Notes: generated by a model from the letters alone, not told the origin. 64,000 nucleotides of DNA from Gordonia asplenii (GCF_012933505.1 NZ_JABBNB010000037.1:1-64000); one strand, 5' to 3'; numbered from the stretch's first letter, positions 1 through 10,729 are shown. Made by a program: numbers and translations.

Positions 1-160
1 GAGCGGCCCCATCCGCTGGTTGAGGGGCCGCCACCCGCTGGTTGACGGGCCCACCCGCTGGTTGAGGGGTCCCATCCGCTGGTTGAGCCGGGCCGAAGCG
101 CTAGCGCAGGCCCGTGTCGAAACCACGCAAGCCGACCACCAAACGCCATGAAACAGTTGG
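1..160. repeat. Cluster of CTGGTTGAG intergenic repeats
   Basis: The motif CCGCTGGTTGA occurs four times at 13, 35, 55 and 76, a period of 20-22 bp. The last copy runs into a complete element that passes a CGCTAGCG core (about 99-106) and ends in GTGTCGAAACC (about 114-124). The same element recurs at many intergenic sites in this window. Positions 160-381 hold no convincing gene; the tail shows degraded copies such as TTTCGACTCGG at 181. Confidence 0.8.
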
Positions 161-381
161 TAATTCGTGTGCCGCGGTGATTTCGACTCGGCTGACGCCT
201 CGCTCAGTCGGCAGACCTTCCGACCACCTCGCTCAATCGGCGCACCTTCTGACGGGCTCGGTACGCAGCCGGGAGATTAAATCGTCGGTGGTTCAACCGG
301 TTTCGTGACGGCCGTGCGTCGATACGGTGTCTGCACCCGACGGCCCCTCGCCGTCTCCAGACACCGTGAGGAACTTGTGAC

Positions 382-1839
382 GTGACCGACCAGACCATCA
401 TCGAAACCTCGCCGGATACGGCGACCCGAGCCACGAAACCCGCTGAACGACAACGACTCACCGGGTCGCTCGGCGTGTGGGGCATCGTCTTCATCGTCGT
501 GGCCGCGGCGTCGCCGCTCGGAGTCATCGGCGGGCCGGTGCCACTGGGCATCGGCCTCGGAAACGGCGCGGGACTGCCCACCGCCTTCGCGGTCAGTACT
601 GTGATCCTGCTGCTCTTTGCAGTCGGCTTCACCGCACTGACGCCGTATGTGCCCAATGCCGGCGCCTTCTACTCCTATATCGGCAAGGGACTCGGGCGAG
701 TCACCGGACTCGGGTTCGCGTTCGTCGCGCTGATTTCCTACCTGGCGTTGGAGATCGGCGTCTACGGGCTGATCGGCCAGGGCGCCAAGGCGCTCGTCGA
801 ATCGTGGGGATTCCCCCAATTGCATTGGGCCGTCTGGGCTCTAGTCGCCTTCGCGGTCGTGTCCGTCCTCGGGCACCGCAACATCGACCTGTCGCGCACG
901 GTTCTCGGCGTGCTGTTGATCGCCGAGGTGGCGATCGTGCTGGTCCTCGACGCCGTGATCGTCGGCAAGGGCGGCGACCATGGCCTGTCGACCGGGTTCG
1001 CATCCATCCACACCGTACTGTCCGGCGCTCCCGGCATCGCGCTGCTGTTCGCGATCCTGAGCTTCGTCGGGTTCGAGGCGACCGCGGTGTTCCGTGACGA
1101 AGCCCGCGATCCCGACCGCACGATTCCCCGGGCGACATACCTGTCACTCGGGCTGATCGGGGTGTTCTACGCCGTGTCGACGTGGGCGCTGCTCAGCGGA
1201 TGGGGCGATGACACGGCCGTTGCCAAGGCGCAGTCGACCCCGGATACGCTGCTCGCACAGACCACCGAACGCTATCTCGGTGCGGTCGGCGGCCACATCA
1301 TTCAGGTGTTGTTCGTGACCAGTCTGTTCGCGTGCATTCTGTCCTTTCACAACATCGGCTCGCGTTATGTCTTCACGCTGGCACAGCGGTCGGCGCTGCC
1401 GTCGCACGTCGGCCGCCCCCACCAGCATCACGGGTCACCGCATCTGGCGTCGGCCGCAGTATCGGTTGTGGTCGGCGTGTTCTTGATCATCGGCGTCCTC
1501 GCCGACCTCGATCCGGTGACGCAGTTGTACACGTGGTTCGCCGGCGTCTCCACCGTCGGCATCGTGACTCTGCTGCTCGCGACGTCGATCGCCGTGCCGC
1601 TGTTCTTCGCTCGCCGACGGCGAGAGGGTGAGCTGACGGTCCCGGCGTCGAGGGCGCTGGTCGCGCCGAGTCTCGCGGTGCTGGGCTTGACCGGGGTGTT
1701 GATCCTGATTCTCGCGAACCTGCCGAGTCTGGTCGGAGATTCGACGGCCATCGCCGTGGGTGTGGTCGCATTGTTGGCGGCGACATTCGCCGCTGGCGCG
1801 GCCCTGGCGTGGCAGCGTCCACAGATCGTCGTGGACTAA
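382..1839 (+). CDS. APC superfamily amino acid/amine permease
   Basis: This 485-residue protein is an integral membrane permease with about 12 hydrophobic segments, matching the amino acid-polyamine-organocation (APC) family, which imports amino acids or amines by proton symport. The first helix starts after a short polar N-terminus (about residue 30) and has the Gly/Ala-rich core expected for substrate binding. The mid-protein stretch FVGFEATAVFRDEARDP (about 228-244) is a family signature and is nearly repeated in the permease at 56577, so the two are paralogues. The GTG start follows GAGGAAC. No copy of the 20-bp operator of the catabolic locus is seen upstream, so it is probably controlled separately. 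The substrate cannot be told from sequence. Confidence 0.88.
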   Translation: MTDQTIIETSPDTATRATKPAERQRLTGSLGVWGIVFIVVAAASPLGVIGGPVPLGIGLGNGAGLPTAFAVSTVILLLFAVGFTALTPYVPNAGAFYSYIGKGLGRVTGLGFAFVALISYLALEIGVYGLIGQGAKALVESWGFPQLHWAVWALVAFAVVSVLGHRNIDLSRTVLGVLLIAEVAIVLVLDAVIVGKGGDHGLSTGFASIHTVLSGAPGIALLFAILSFVGFEATAVFRDEARDPDRTIPRATYLSLGLIGVFYAVSTWALLSGWGDDTAVAKAQSTPDTLLAQTTERYLGAVGGHIIQVLFVTSLFACILSFHNIGSRYVFTLAQRSALPSHVGRPHQHHGSPHLASAAVSVVVGVFLIIGVLADLDPVTQLYTWFAGVSTVGIVTLLLATSIAVPLFFARRRREGELTVPASRALVAPSLAVLGLTGVLILILANLPSLVGDSTAIAVGVVALLAATFAAGAALAWQRPQIVVD

Positions 1840-1894
1840 GGCGTGTCGCGCCTAGTGGTATTGATATCGTGCGCGGATCCTGCTTCGCCGCATC

Positions 1895-2000
1895 CTGCTG
1901 GTTGAGCGAGGCGAAGCCGAGTCGAAACCACTGTGACGCTCCGGGTTGCGTCATCGCCCGGCCGGCGGGTTTCGACTCGCTCCGCTCGCTCAACCGGCAG
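1895..2000. repeat. Inverted pair of CTGGTTGAG elements
   Basis: One element (CTGCTGGTTGAG ... GAGTCGAAACC, about 1895-1930) is followed by a copy in the opposite orientation (GGTTTCGACTCG ... CTCAACCGGCAG, about 1969-2000). Together they form a large imperfect inverted repeat between the 3' ends of the permease and the convergent SDR gene. Confidence 0.75.
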
Positions 2001-2057
2001 AGGAACGCAACGTCATACAACGCTTTAAGTGCGACACCCTGCAAATGTCCCGGGCGG

Positions 2058-2981
2058 TCAAAGGTAGTCGACGCCGGTCAACTTCTCTGCGAGGACCCAC
2101 AGGCCCTCGCCCAGGTCGGGGTCGTAGACAGCGTCGGCCGCCTGTACCAGAACTGGTGCACCGGTGAATTGCAGGCGGCCCGAGGGCCCGTAGAAATGCC
2201 CGCCGCGCGCCGACGGATCGGTGGCGGCGCGAAGCGTGGGCAACGCGCCCTCGGGCGGCTCCTGAATGAACAGGTGCACCAGCCGACGCGTCTTGGGGCT
2301 GTGAAAACCCCACTGCAACAAACGGTTATGCCCCCGCATCACGCCGGTGCGCGACGCGCCGGGGTGCGCCATCACCGACGTCACCTCTCGATTCGACGCC
2401 GACAGCCGACGGTCGAGTTCGGTGGCGAACACCATTTGTGCGAGCTTCGATCGCGAGTACGCGGCGGACACGCTGAAGCTGCGGCGCATGTCGATGTCGT
2501 CGAAGTCGATCGTGCCGCGCCGGTGCGCGACGCTGCCCACGGTGACGATCCGGCCGCCCGGCGCGACGTGGTCGAGCAGGCGTCCGACCAGCGCGAAGTG
2601 ACCGAGGAAGTTGGTTCCGAAGTCCATCTCGAATCCGTCGACGGTGAGGGCGTACTCGCTGGCGATAAGGCCCGCGTTGGCGATCACCAGGTCGACGGCT
2701 TCGGTGAGTCCGATGATTTCCGCGGCCGCCGAGCGCACCGACTCCAGTGAGCTGACGTCGAGTGCGACGATGTCGACGATCGCGTCGGGCAGCCCGCCGA
2801 GGATGTCCTCGCGTGCTTCGCGGGCGGATTCGACGTTGCGGCAGGCCATGATCACCCGGGCGCCGAGCTGCGCCAGCCCGCGAGCGGTCTCCCGACCGAT
2901 ACCCGAGTTGGCGCCGGTCACCACGGCGACCCGGCCACTCTGCGACGGCGCGTCGGACAGCGCCCAGTTGAGGTCAGACAT
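2058..2981 (-). CDS. Short-chain dehydrogenase/reductase
   Basis: A 307-residue NAD(P)-dependent oxidoreductase of the SDR family with a Rossmann fold. Visible motifs are the cofactor loop TGANSGIG (about residues 22-29), NAG (about 102-104) and the catalytic YSRSK with a preceding Ser. The layout (long substrate loop, C-terminal extension FYGPSGRL) resembles the retinol-dehydrogenase/WW-domain-oxidoreductase-like SDRs common in mycobacteria. The ATG at 2981 is preferred over an in-frame GTG at 3005 because homologues begin near this point and a G-rich stretch precedes it. It is monocistronic and convergent with the permease. The substrate is unknown. Confidence 0.88.
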   Translation of the reverse strand: MSDLNWALSDAPSQSGRVAVVTGANSGIGRETARGLAQLGARVIMACRNVESAREAREDILGGLPDAIVDIVALDVSSLESVRSAAAEIIGLTEAVDLVIANAGLIASEYALTVDGFEMDFGTNFLGHFALVGRLLDHVAPGGRIVTVGSVAHRRGTIDFDDIDMRRSFSVSAAYSRSKLAQMVFATELDRRLSASNREVTSVMAHPGASRTGVMRGHNRLLQWGFHSPKTRRLVHLFIQEPPEGALPTLRAATDPSARGGHFYGPSGRLQFTGAPVLVQAADAVYDPDLGEGLWVLAEKLTGVDYL

Positions 2982-3090
2982 CCCCGAAAGCCTACGGGGG
3001 CTCACGGGGGTGAAGGTGTGCGGGGCATTGCTGAGTCAGAAATTGGGACACTTTCGCGTCATCGTCGGGGAAAAGGCTTTCGCTTGTAGT

Positions 3091-3164
3091 CGCACCACAC
3101 CGGACTTGAACCGGCAACATACTGATTTGAAAATCAATCGCTCTGCCAATTGAGTTAATGAAGC
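3091..3164 (-). tRNA. Degenerate tRNA-like gene, UCA/UUC-type loop (possible pseudo-tRNA)
   Basis: On the minus strand a cloverleaf can be drawn. The T arm is perfect (GCCGG, loop TTCAAGT, CCGGT) and the D arm is ACTC/GAGC with loop AATTGGCA. The anticodon stem is ATTGA/TCAGT. The anticodon loop is TTTTCAAA, 8 nt instead of 7, so UUC or UCA could be read. The acceptor GCTTCAT/GTGGTGC has one T-T mismatch, and A10-C25 is unpaired. No CCA is encoded. The variable loop is short, so it is not a selenocysteine tRNA. It is either a decayed tRNA or an unusual suppressor-like species. Functional identity is uncertain. Confidence 0.55.
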
Positions 3165-3703
3165 ATTCGACTGAGGATGCACTTTCCCACGCGGCTCCGA
3201 TACTTTTGGCATCGGAATACCGCGCACCCTCGACCTTTCGATTGTCATTTCTATTCGATCTCTCGCGCGAAGCAGCCCTGCACCGCGCCCACGGTTGTAG
3301 GATCCGCCCTCGACTGACCGTCTCGGACTGTGATTCCCTTCCCCTGCCGCAGTTTTCCGTCGCTTCTGCACAACGCCCCGGCTTGGGGCGATGGGTCACC
3401 GATCGGCTCCCCCGGCGTCGAAAAGCTCCGGCGCCAGCGGTGTCGCTTCGAATCTGCCTCCACCCGGAGATGAAGGATTTCGGCTCAGAGTGCATCGGGT
3501 ACCCGAATCGCTTCGGGCGGGGGTTGTCACCCACCCTTCGCCGAGTCTCCCCGACTTATGCGCCATGCCGCTTATCGCTATTCAATTGTGATCATGCCCT
3601 GCCTCGCGAGCGACAACCTCGTGACGCGAGCACGCATAGAGAATCTCGGCGTACTCGACGACCGGTGCAAGGCGATATTCTCGCCGACCGATAGTGTGCG
3701 GGT
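3165..3703. other. Gene-poor, lower-GC intergenic region
   Basis: About 540 bp between the tRNA-like gene and the TauE gene show no frame with good coding character; short open frames in several phases contradict each other. A few hairpins are visible, for example GCCCCGGCTTGGGGC near 3378. The composition is visibly less G/C-rich than the neighbours. No known RNA family is recognised. Confidence 0.5.
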
Positions 3704-4498
3704 ATGAGCGCCTGGGAGTTGGTCGTCGTCGCGCTCGCGGGAGTCGCCGCGGGTGCCATCAACGCCGTCGTCGGCAGCGGCACGCTGATCACCTTCCCGA
3801 CGCTGGTGGCGTTCGGCATCCCGCCGGTCAGTGCGACGATGTCGAATGCGATCGGACTGGTGGCCGGCGGCGTCTCCGGAACCTGGGGCTACCGGCGTGA
3901 GCTGTCGGGCCAGTGGCCGCAGTTGAAGTGGCAGATCCCGGCGTCTTTCCTCGGCGCTCTGCTCGGCTGCTTTCTGCTGATGCACCTGCCGGAGAAGGTA
4001 TTCGAAAGTGTCGTGCCGGTACTGCTCGTCGGTGCGCTGATCCTGGTGGTGGCTCAGCCGGCGATCGGGCGGTGGGCCGCCGCACGCGTCGGAGTCGCCG
4101 AGGACTCCCCCAGACTCGACGCCGCGCTGCTGACCCCGGGGCGGATCGTGGCGCTGGCCGTCGCAACCTTCGCCGTCGGCGTCTACGGCGGATACTTCAC
4201 CGCGGCGCAAGGGATTCTGCTGGTCGGCGTGATGGGGGTCATCGTTCCCGGCGACCTGCAACGGATGAACGCCGCCAAGAATCTGCTGTCGCTGATCGTG
4301 AATGTGGTTGCCGCACTGACCTACACGTTCGTCGCCGTCGACCGTATCAATTGGGTGGTGGCCGGGCTGATCGCGATCGGTTCGCTGGCCGGCGGCGTCG
4401 TCGGCGCCCGCTACGGACGCCGACTGACTCCGACGGTGCTGCGTGCCGTCATCGTCGTCGTCGGGCTGATCGGGCTGTGGCGGTTGATGACGACCTGA
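3704..4498 (+). CDS. TauE/SafE-type sulfite exporter family permease (TSUP)
   Basis: A 264-residue membrane protein with about eight hydrophobic helices. The opening helix contains AGVAAGAINAVVGSGTLITFP, the typical first repeat of TauE/SafE (DUF81) permeases. A second, similar repeat starts near residue 155 (FAVGVYGGYFTAAQGILLVG). The family moves sulfur-containing or organic anions such as sulfite or sulfoacetate across the cytoplasmic membrane. The substrate here is unknown. The ATG at 3704 is the only well-placed start before the first helix. It stands alone and is convergent with the MpaB-like gene. Confidence 0.88.
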   Translation: MSAWELVVVALAGVAAGAINAVVGSGTLITFPTLVAFGIPPVSATMSNAIGLVAGGVSGTWGYRRELSGQWPQLKWQIPASFLGALLGCFLLMHLPEKVFESVVPVLLVGALILVVAQPAIGRWAAARVGVAEDSPRLDAALLTPGRIVALAVATFAVGVYGGYFTAAQGILLVGVMGVIVPGDLQRMNAAKNLLSLIVNVVAALTYTFVAVDRINWVVAGLIAIGSLAGGVVGARYGRRLTPTVLRAVIVVVGLIGLWRLMTT

Positions 4499-4517
4499 CC
4501 CGACCCACGTCGACCGC

Positions 4518-5447
4518 TCAATGCGGGACGGGACACCCCTTCGCGAAGGTGCCGAGCTTTTCCAGGTCGTAGCCGTTGGGGTAGCTGCGGATGTTCGGCA
4601 GGTCGCGGGTGTACTGCGGTTCGGTACGTGACGGCATCACCGACAGCAGCCGCCCCCGCAGTCGTAACGCGCCGTGCGACACCGCGCGCACCGCCGCGTG
4701 TGGTTGCCGATAGCCGAACGCCGTAATCAACGGCTCGTCCATCAGGGCCCGGCTGAACACCTCGACGGCGCTGCGGGCGGGTCGTGGATAGAAGGTGGTC
4801 ATCAGCTCTTTGGTGGCGTCGGCGACACGCCGCGCACCTGCGTCGTAGTCGAAATGTGCCTCCTCGTAGGAGTCCATCAGGGCGGCGAACTCGTCATATG
4901 TCGCCGGGATGTCTTTGATCGCCATGTGTCGGCCGAGATCCTGGTAGAAATGCACGGTGGCGAGGACCTCGGCGTCGGTCAACTGACGCCATCCGTAGTC
5001 GGCGATCCATCGCGTCGGCACCACCACGAAGGTGCTCAGCACATAGCGCATGTCGTCGTTGGAGATGTCGTACATCTTGTGCATCTGGTTGATCCGACGC
5101 ATCGCGGATTTGCCGGTGGCACTGTCGAATCCGTCGATCAACGGCGCTTCGAGGAGCAGCGCGGTGTCGTCATAGCGCTTCTGGGTGAAGTCGCAGAACT
5201 GCCTGGTCTCATCGAGCAGGGCGCCGATGCTGGGGACCGCGTAGGTCCGAAACAGCGCGAAGCTCAGCGACTGGTTCATGTCCCACGGGAATTCGTAGAT
5301 GGTGAGGTTGCGATAGATCTCGGTGTAGTCCTCGGCTGGATCGAGACCCTCGTTGGGATTGCGTTTGGCTGCCTTGCGCTTGGCGATCGCGGCGCTCGGC
5401 AGCGCCGCCACGGTCGCTGTGACGTGGGCGAGTGTATCGAGTGCCAT
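4518..5447 (-). CDS. Oxygenase MpaB family protein (DUF2236)
   Basis: A 309-residue protein of the DUF2236/MpaB family, heme-b-binding proteins related to fungal MpaB and to latex-clearing protein Lcp. Conserved His and Arg residues appear in the middle (FYQDLGRHMAIKD, about residue 165) and near the N-terminus. Of two nearby ATGs, 5447 is preferred because GGAGG lies 6 nt before it, whereas it abuts the ATG at 5453. The gene is divergent from a TetR regulator, with two palindromes between them, so it is probably that regulator's target. The reaction is not predictable. Confidence 0.85.
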   Translation of the reverse strand: MALDTLAHVTATVAALPSAAIAKRKAAKRNPNEGLDPAEDYTEIYRNLTIYEFPWDMNQSLSFALFRTYAVPSIGALLDETRQFCDFTQKRYDDTALLLEAPLIDGFDSATGKSAMRRINQMHKMYDISNDDMRYVLSTFVVVPTRWIADYGWRQLTDAEVLATVHFYQDLGRHMAIKDIPATYDEFAALMDSYEEAHFDYDAGARRVADATKELMTTFYPRPARSAVEVFSRALMDEPLITAFGYRQPHAAVRAVSHGALRLRGRLLSVMPSRTEPQYTRDLPNIRSYPNGYDLEKLGTFAKGCPVPH

Positions 5448-5476
5448 GGTCATCCTCCAGACGTGTCGACAGCGTC

Positions 5477-5515
5477 GTAAGTCGACTTACAAAGGTACTA
5501 TAAGTCTTGTTATAG
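5477..5515. promoter_or_regulatory. Putative TetR operators between mpaB-like and tetR genes
   Basis: Two inverted repeats lie in the 98-bp divergent gap: a perfect 14-bp palindrome GTAAGTCGACTTAC at 5477-5490 and the dyad CTATAA-N6-TTATAG at 5498-5515. Their position upstream of both starts fits a repressor acting on both promoters. Confidence 0.6.
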
Positions 5516-5545
5516 CGTCCGTGCAACAGGTCACAGGAGATCGTC

Positions 5546-6103
5546 GTGTCGAATCCCACTTCCCCGCAGCTGCGATACCTCGACGCGGGCTTGGCGATCC
5601 TCGCCCGTGACGGCTATCCCGCGCTCAAACTCGCGGCGATCTGCACCGAGACGTCGACGACGACCGGCTCGTTCTACTACGCCTTCCCCAACTGGGCGTC
5701 GTACTGCCAGAAGCTCATCGAATACTGGCGCCACAGCAAGAGTGATGTGCTCATCGACGCCATCAAGTCGATCGACGACCCGCGCGAGCGCTTCGACGCA
5801 CTGGTCGAGGTGTCCCTGAATCTCCCCTACGCGTCCGAAGCCGCCATCCGGATCTGGTCGGCGAGCGACCCCGACGTCGCGAAGGCCGTCGCCGAAGTGG
5901 ACGCCGACCGTGTCGCCGTCATCGCCGAGACCTACACCGCGATCATCGGCGACGCCGCACGCGCCGAGCACATCGCCCGACTGGCGATGATGCTGCTGGT
6001 GGGCCACGAGTTGGGCACCACGTCGACCTACGACGAACTCGAATGGAGTTTTCGCAGCCTCGTCGATTGGGCACTGGCGCCGGTCGACGAAACCACACCC
6101 TAG
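5546..6103 (+). CDS. TetR family transcriptional regulator
   Basis: A 185-residue DNA-binding protein. The N-terminal helix-turn-helix (about residues 12-55) contains the TetR pattern ILARDGYPALKLAAICTET-TGSFYYAFPNW. The remaining all-alpha domain would bind an effector. The GTG start follows AGGAGA. It is divergent from the MpaB-like oxygenase gene and likely represses it and itself through the palindromes at 5477-5515. LysE follows 17 bp downstream and may be co-transcribed. Confidence 0.9.
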   Translation: MSNPTSPQLRYLDAGLAILARDGYPALKLAAICTETSTTTGSFYYAFPNWASYCQKLIEYWRHSKSDVLIDAIKSIDDPRERFDALVEVSLNLPYASEAAIRIWSASDPDVAKAVAEVDADRVAVIAETYTAIIGDAARAEHIARLAMMLLVGHELGTTSTYDELEWSFRSLVDWALAPVDETTP

Positions 6104-6120
6104 GGCGCTAACCTCGCCGA

Positions 6121-6741
6121 GTGCATGTCGCGACTTGGCTGGCGCTGCTCTCCGCCTGCCTGCTGATCAGCTTCACCCCGGGCGCCGGGGCGATCAACAC
6201 GATGAGCAATTCGCTCAACGTCGGCTTTCGCCGCGCACTGTGGGGAATTCTCGGTCAGCAGGCCGCCCTGATGATCCAGCTGGCAATCGTCGCCGCGGGA
6301 CTCGGCGTCGTGATCCAGCGATCACCGACCGCGTTCGACGTCGTGCGCTATCTCGGTGCCGCGTACCTCGTGTATCTCGGTGTGCGCCAATTCTTTCGGC
6401 GCCCCGACCTGTCCGAGGAGGCTGTCGAGCAGCTCGCCGGCGAGTCGTCGTGGTCGATGTTTCTGCGCGGCCTGTGGGTGAACCTGCTCAACCCGAAGGC
6501 CATCGTGTTCCTGCTCGCGTTCATTCCGGGCTTCGTCGCCACCGCCGATCCTCTGCTGCCGCAGTACCTGACGATAGGCGTCACCATCGGCGTCGTCGAC
6601 ATCGCCGTGATGTGGCTGTTCTTCGCCCTGGTGGCCCGCGGGTTCAGGCGCATCACTCGCAGCGAACGAGGGCAACGCAACCTGAACCGGCTGTTCGGCT
6701 GCCTGTTCGTCGCGGTCGGCGTGCTGCTCGCGCTGGTCTGA
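6121..6741 (+). CDS. LysE/RhtB family exporter
   Basis: A 206-residue inner-membrane protein with about six hydrophobic helices, of the LysE/RhtB family that exports basic or neutral amino acids. The N-terminal signature FTPGAGAINTMSNSLNVGFRR matches the conserved family opening (FxPGPxxxxxxxxxxxxGxR). A central NLLNPKAIVFLLAFIPGFV stretch is also typical. The start is GTG, 17 bp after the tetR stop, so the two may form one transcript. The substrate is unknown. Confidence 0.9.
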   Translation: MHVATWLALLSACLLISFTPGAGAINTMSNSLNVGFRRALWGILGQQAALMIQLAIVAAGLGVVIQRSPTAFDVVRYLGAAYLVYLGVRQFFRRPDLSEEAVEQLAGESSWSMFLRGLWVNLLNPKAIVFLLAFIPGFVATADPLLPQYLTIGVTIGVVDIAVMWLFFALVARGFRRITRSERGQRNLNRLFGCLFVAVGVLLALV

Positions 6742-6748
6742 GGCCTAC

Positions 6749-7156
6749 TCAGGCCGCGGTCGCGTTCACCATCCAATTGACGCCGAAGCGGTCGGTGAGC
6801 ATGCCGAACGTGTCGCCCCACGGCGCCTGCATGAACGGCGCGGTCACGGTGCCGCCGTCCGCGAGCGCTTCGAACCATCCGCCCAACGTCTCGACATCGT
6901 CTCCGGAGAGCGACACGGTGATCGAGTCGCCGACGTTGAGCGGCATCGCGTTCGGCGTGTCGGCACCCATCAGGACCAGGCCGTCGGGCGTGGTCAGCAT
7001 CGAGTGCATGATCTTGTCCGCCTCGGCTGGGTCGGAGCCGGGCATCTGCTCGAACGTCATCACCTCCAGTTCGCCGCCGAGCACGCTGCGATAGAACTCC
7101 ATCGCGTCGCGGGCGTTGTCCCGAAAGCTGAGGTAGGGATTGAGTCGGACGGTCAT
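6749..7156 (-). CDS. VOC family protein, PhnB-like
   Basis: A 135-residue protein of the PhnB-like branch of the vicinal-oxygen-chelate (glyoxalase/bleomycin resistance) fold. It starts MTVRLNPYLSFRDNARDAM and contains EFYRSVLGGELEVMTFEQMP, and ends with GDTFGMLTDRFGVNWMVN, the family C-terminus. No assigned enzyme activity. The ATG at 7156 matches the usual N-terminus; the frame stays open further upstream, but that part has no family similarity. It is convergent with lysE, 7 bp between stops. Confidence 0.88.
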   Translation of the reverse strand: MTVRLNPYLSFRDNARDAMEFYRSVLGGELEVMTFEQMPGSDPAEADKIMHSMLTTPDGLVLMGADTPNAMPLNVGDSITVSLSGDDVETLGGWFEALADGGTVTAPFMQAPWGDTFGMLTDRFGVNWMVNATAA

Positions 7157-7384
7157 GGTTGCTCCACAGGTCGACGACGGTATTCGACGCCCATTGTCCC
7201 GCGTCGGCGAGCCGTTGTCCGTCGGTACGACAGATCGGCGACCACACACCCCAACACACCACGCCGCCCGGGCACGCCGGACGCGTACAAATCCGCATTT
7301 CCGCCCACCATCGGGGGCCGGTGGGTCATGATGAACTCGGCGTGTCGCAGATCGCAGGCCCGCTACCAGCGCATATCTCACTAA

Positions 7385-7401
7385 TCTGGATTAATTCCAG
7401 A
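7385..7401. promoter_or_regulatory. Putative FurA operator (TCTGGA-N5-TCCAGA)
   Basis: A perfect inverted repeat TCTGGATTAATTCCAGA lies 41 bp before the furA start in an A/T-rich island. In mycobacteria FurA represses the furA-katG operon by binding an A/T-rich site just upstream of furA, so this is the best operator candidate. Confidence 0.6.
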
Positions 7402-7442
7402 AAACACTTTCCCTTTGGTCACAGCGTCGTTAAGGTGAATGC

Positions 7443-7904
7443 ATGGCCGAGTCATCCACCCACGCCGAACGGTTGCGCACAGCCGATCTGCGTGTGACGA
7501 AGCCACGGTTGGCTGTCTTGACGGCGGTCGACGGCAACCCCCACGCTGACACCGAGACCGTCTTCGATGCCGTGCGCAGCGAGTTGCCCAGCGTGTCCCG
7601 TCAGGCGGTCTACGACGTGCTCCACGCACTCACCGTCGCTCGGCTCATCAGACGCATCCAGCCCTCGGGTTCGGTCGCGCGTTACGAGTCGCGCGTCGGC
7701 GACAATCACCACCACGCCGTGTGCCGATCATGCGCGACGATCGTCGACGTCGACTGCGCGGTCGGTGAGGCACCCTGCCTCGACGCCGTCGACGACAACG
7801 GTTTCGCCATCGACGAGGCCGAGGTCATCTACTGGGGACTGTGCCCGCAGTGCGCGGGAACCAGCACGATCGGTGATTCCCCGCAGGACGTCGTCAGCCC
7901 GTAA
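7443..7904 (+). CDS. furA: Ferric uptake regulator family protein, FurA type
   Basis: A 153-residue metal-dependent repressor, probably the redox- and iron-responsive FurA. A winged helix covers about residues 10-80 (recognition helix around SVSRQAVYDVLHAL). The metal-binding part has HHH at 89-91 and two CxxC pairs, C94/C97 and C134/C137, the structural zinc site. It lies 78 bp upstream of katG on the same strand, the classical furA-katG arrangement, and would repress both genes until oxidised or iron-depleted. Confidence 0.93.
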   Translation: MAESSTHAERLRTADLRVTKPRLAVLTAVDGNPHADTETVFDAVRSELPSVSRQAVYDVLHALTVARLIRRIQPSGSVARYESRVGDNHHHAVCRSCATIVDVDCAVGEAPCLDAVDDNGFAIDEAEVIYWGLCPQCAGTSTIGDSPQDVVSP

Positions 7905-10202
<2,298 letters not shown>

Positions 10203-10235
10203 GCGAATCGGCAAGTGCGACAACTGAATAACTGA

Positions 10236-10277
10236 GCAATGCGATGGCCGGTCCGAATGGGCCGGCCATCGCATTGC
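10236..10277. terminator. Hairpin between katG and convergent SRPBCC gene
   Basis: A perfect 16-bp stem (GCAATGCGATGGCCGG at 10236-10251, complement at 10262-10277) with a 10-nt loop. It has no T-tract. It sits between two convergent stop codons and would end both transcripts. Confidence 0.75.
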
Positions 10278-10279
10278 GC

Positions 10280-10720
10280 TCAGTGCCAGTTGGAGATCTG
10301 CACGTCGCGCGGCGCGGGGGCGCCGGTTCCGGTCTCCACCAGCGCCTTCAGGCTTTGCAGGAAGACCGCCCACTTGGTGCTGCAGTGGTACATGAACTCA
10401 GCCTGCTCACGCCATCCGCGGTGCTCGAACAGCACGACGTTGTAGTCGCCGTCGCGGGTGATGCGCCAATCGATGTCGGTGCCGATCCATTCGGCCGGGC
10501 CGTCGACGACGTGCCATCCGACGTGGTCGGGGGCGACCGAGGTGACGGCGATGTCGAAGCCGCCGTTCTCACCGAAGCGGAAGGCGCTGATTCCACCGGC
10601 CGACGCGCTGCCGGACACATCGGTGGTCCACCAGTCAGCGAGGCCGTCGATGGTGGTCAGTGCGTCGAGCACCTTCTCGGCGGGCTCGGTGGTGGCGATG
10701 CGATGAACGATGGTGAACAT
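10280..10720 (-). CDS. SRPBCC/AHSA1 family protein
   Basis: A 146-residue START-like (SRPBCC) protein of the AHSA1 branch. It shows the Trp-rich TIDGLADWWTTDVSG near residues 27-41 and a C-terminal HCSTKWAVFLQSLKALVETG helix. These cavity proteins bind small hydrophobic ligands; no reaction is assigned. It is the last gene of a three-gene minus-strand operon (SRPBCC, ArsR, SRPBCC), 9 bp after the ArsR stop. Pairs of AHSA1 proteins with an ArsR repressor are common in actinobacteria and may form a ligand-sensing unit. Confidence 0.87.
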   Translation of the reverse strand: MFTIVHRIATTEPAEKVLDALTTIDGLADWWTTDVSGSASAGGISAFRFGENGGFDIAVTSVAPDHVGWHVVDGPAEWIGTDIDWRITRDGDYNVVLFEHRGWREQAEFMYHCSTKWAVFLQSLKALVETGTGAPAPRDVQISNWH

Positions 10721-10729
10721 GATGACTCC

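Noticed and set aside
3091-3164. Selenocysteine tRNA
   Set aside because: Although the loop contains TCA, the variable arm is only about 5 nt and the acceptor has 7 bp, unlike bacterial tRNA-Sec with its long variable arm and 8-bp acceptor; no selAB or SECIS is seen.
3165-3703. Small genes or known structured RNA (tmRNA, RNase P) in the 540-bp gap
   Set aside because: Short frames in several phases show no coding bias, and none of the conserved cores of tmRNA or RNase P RNA could be found.
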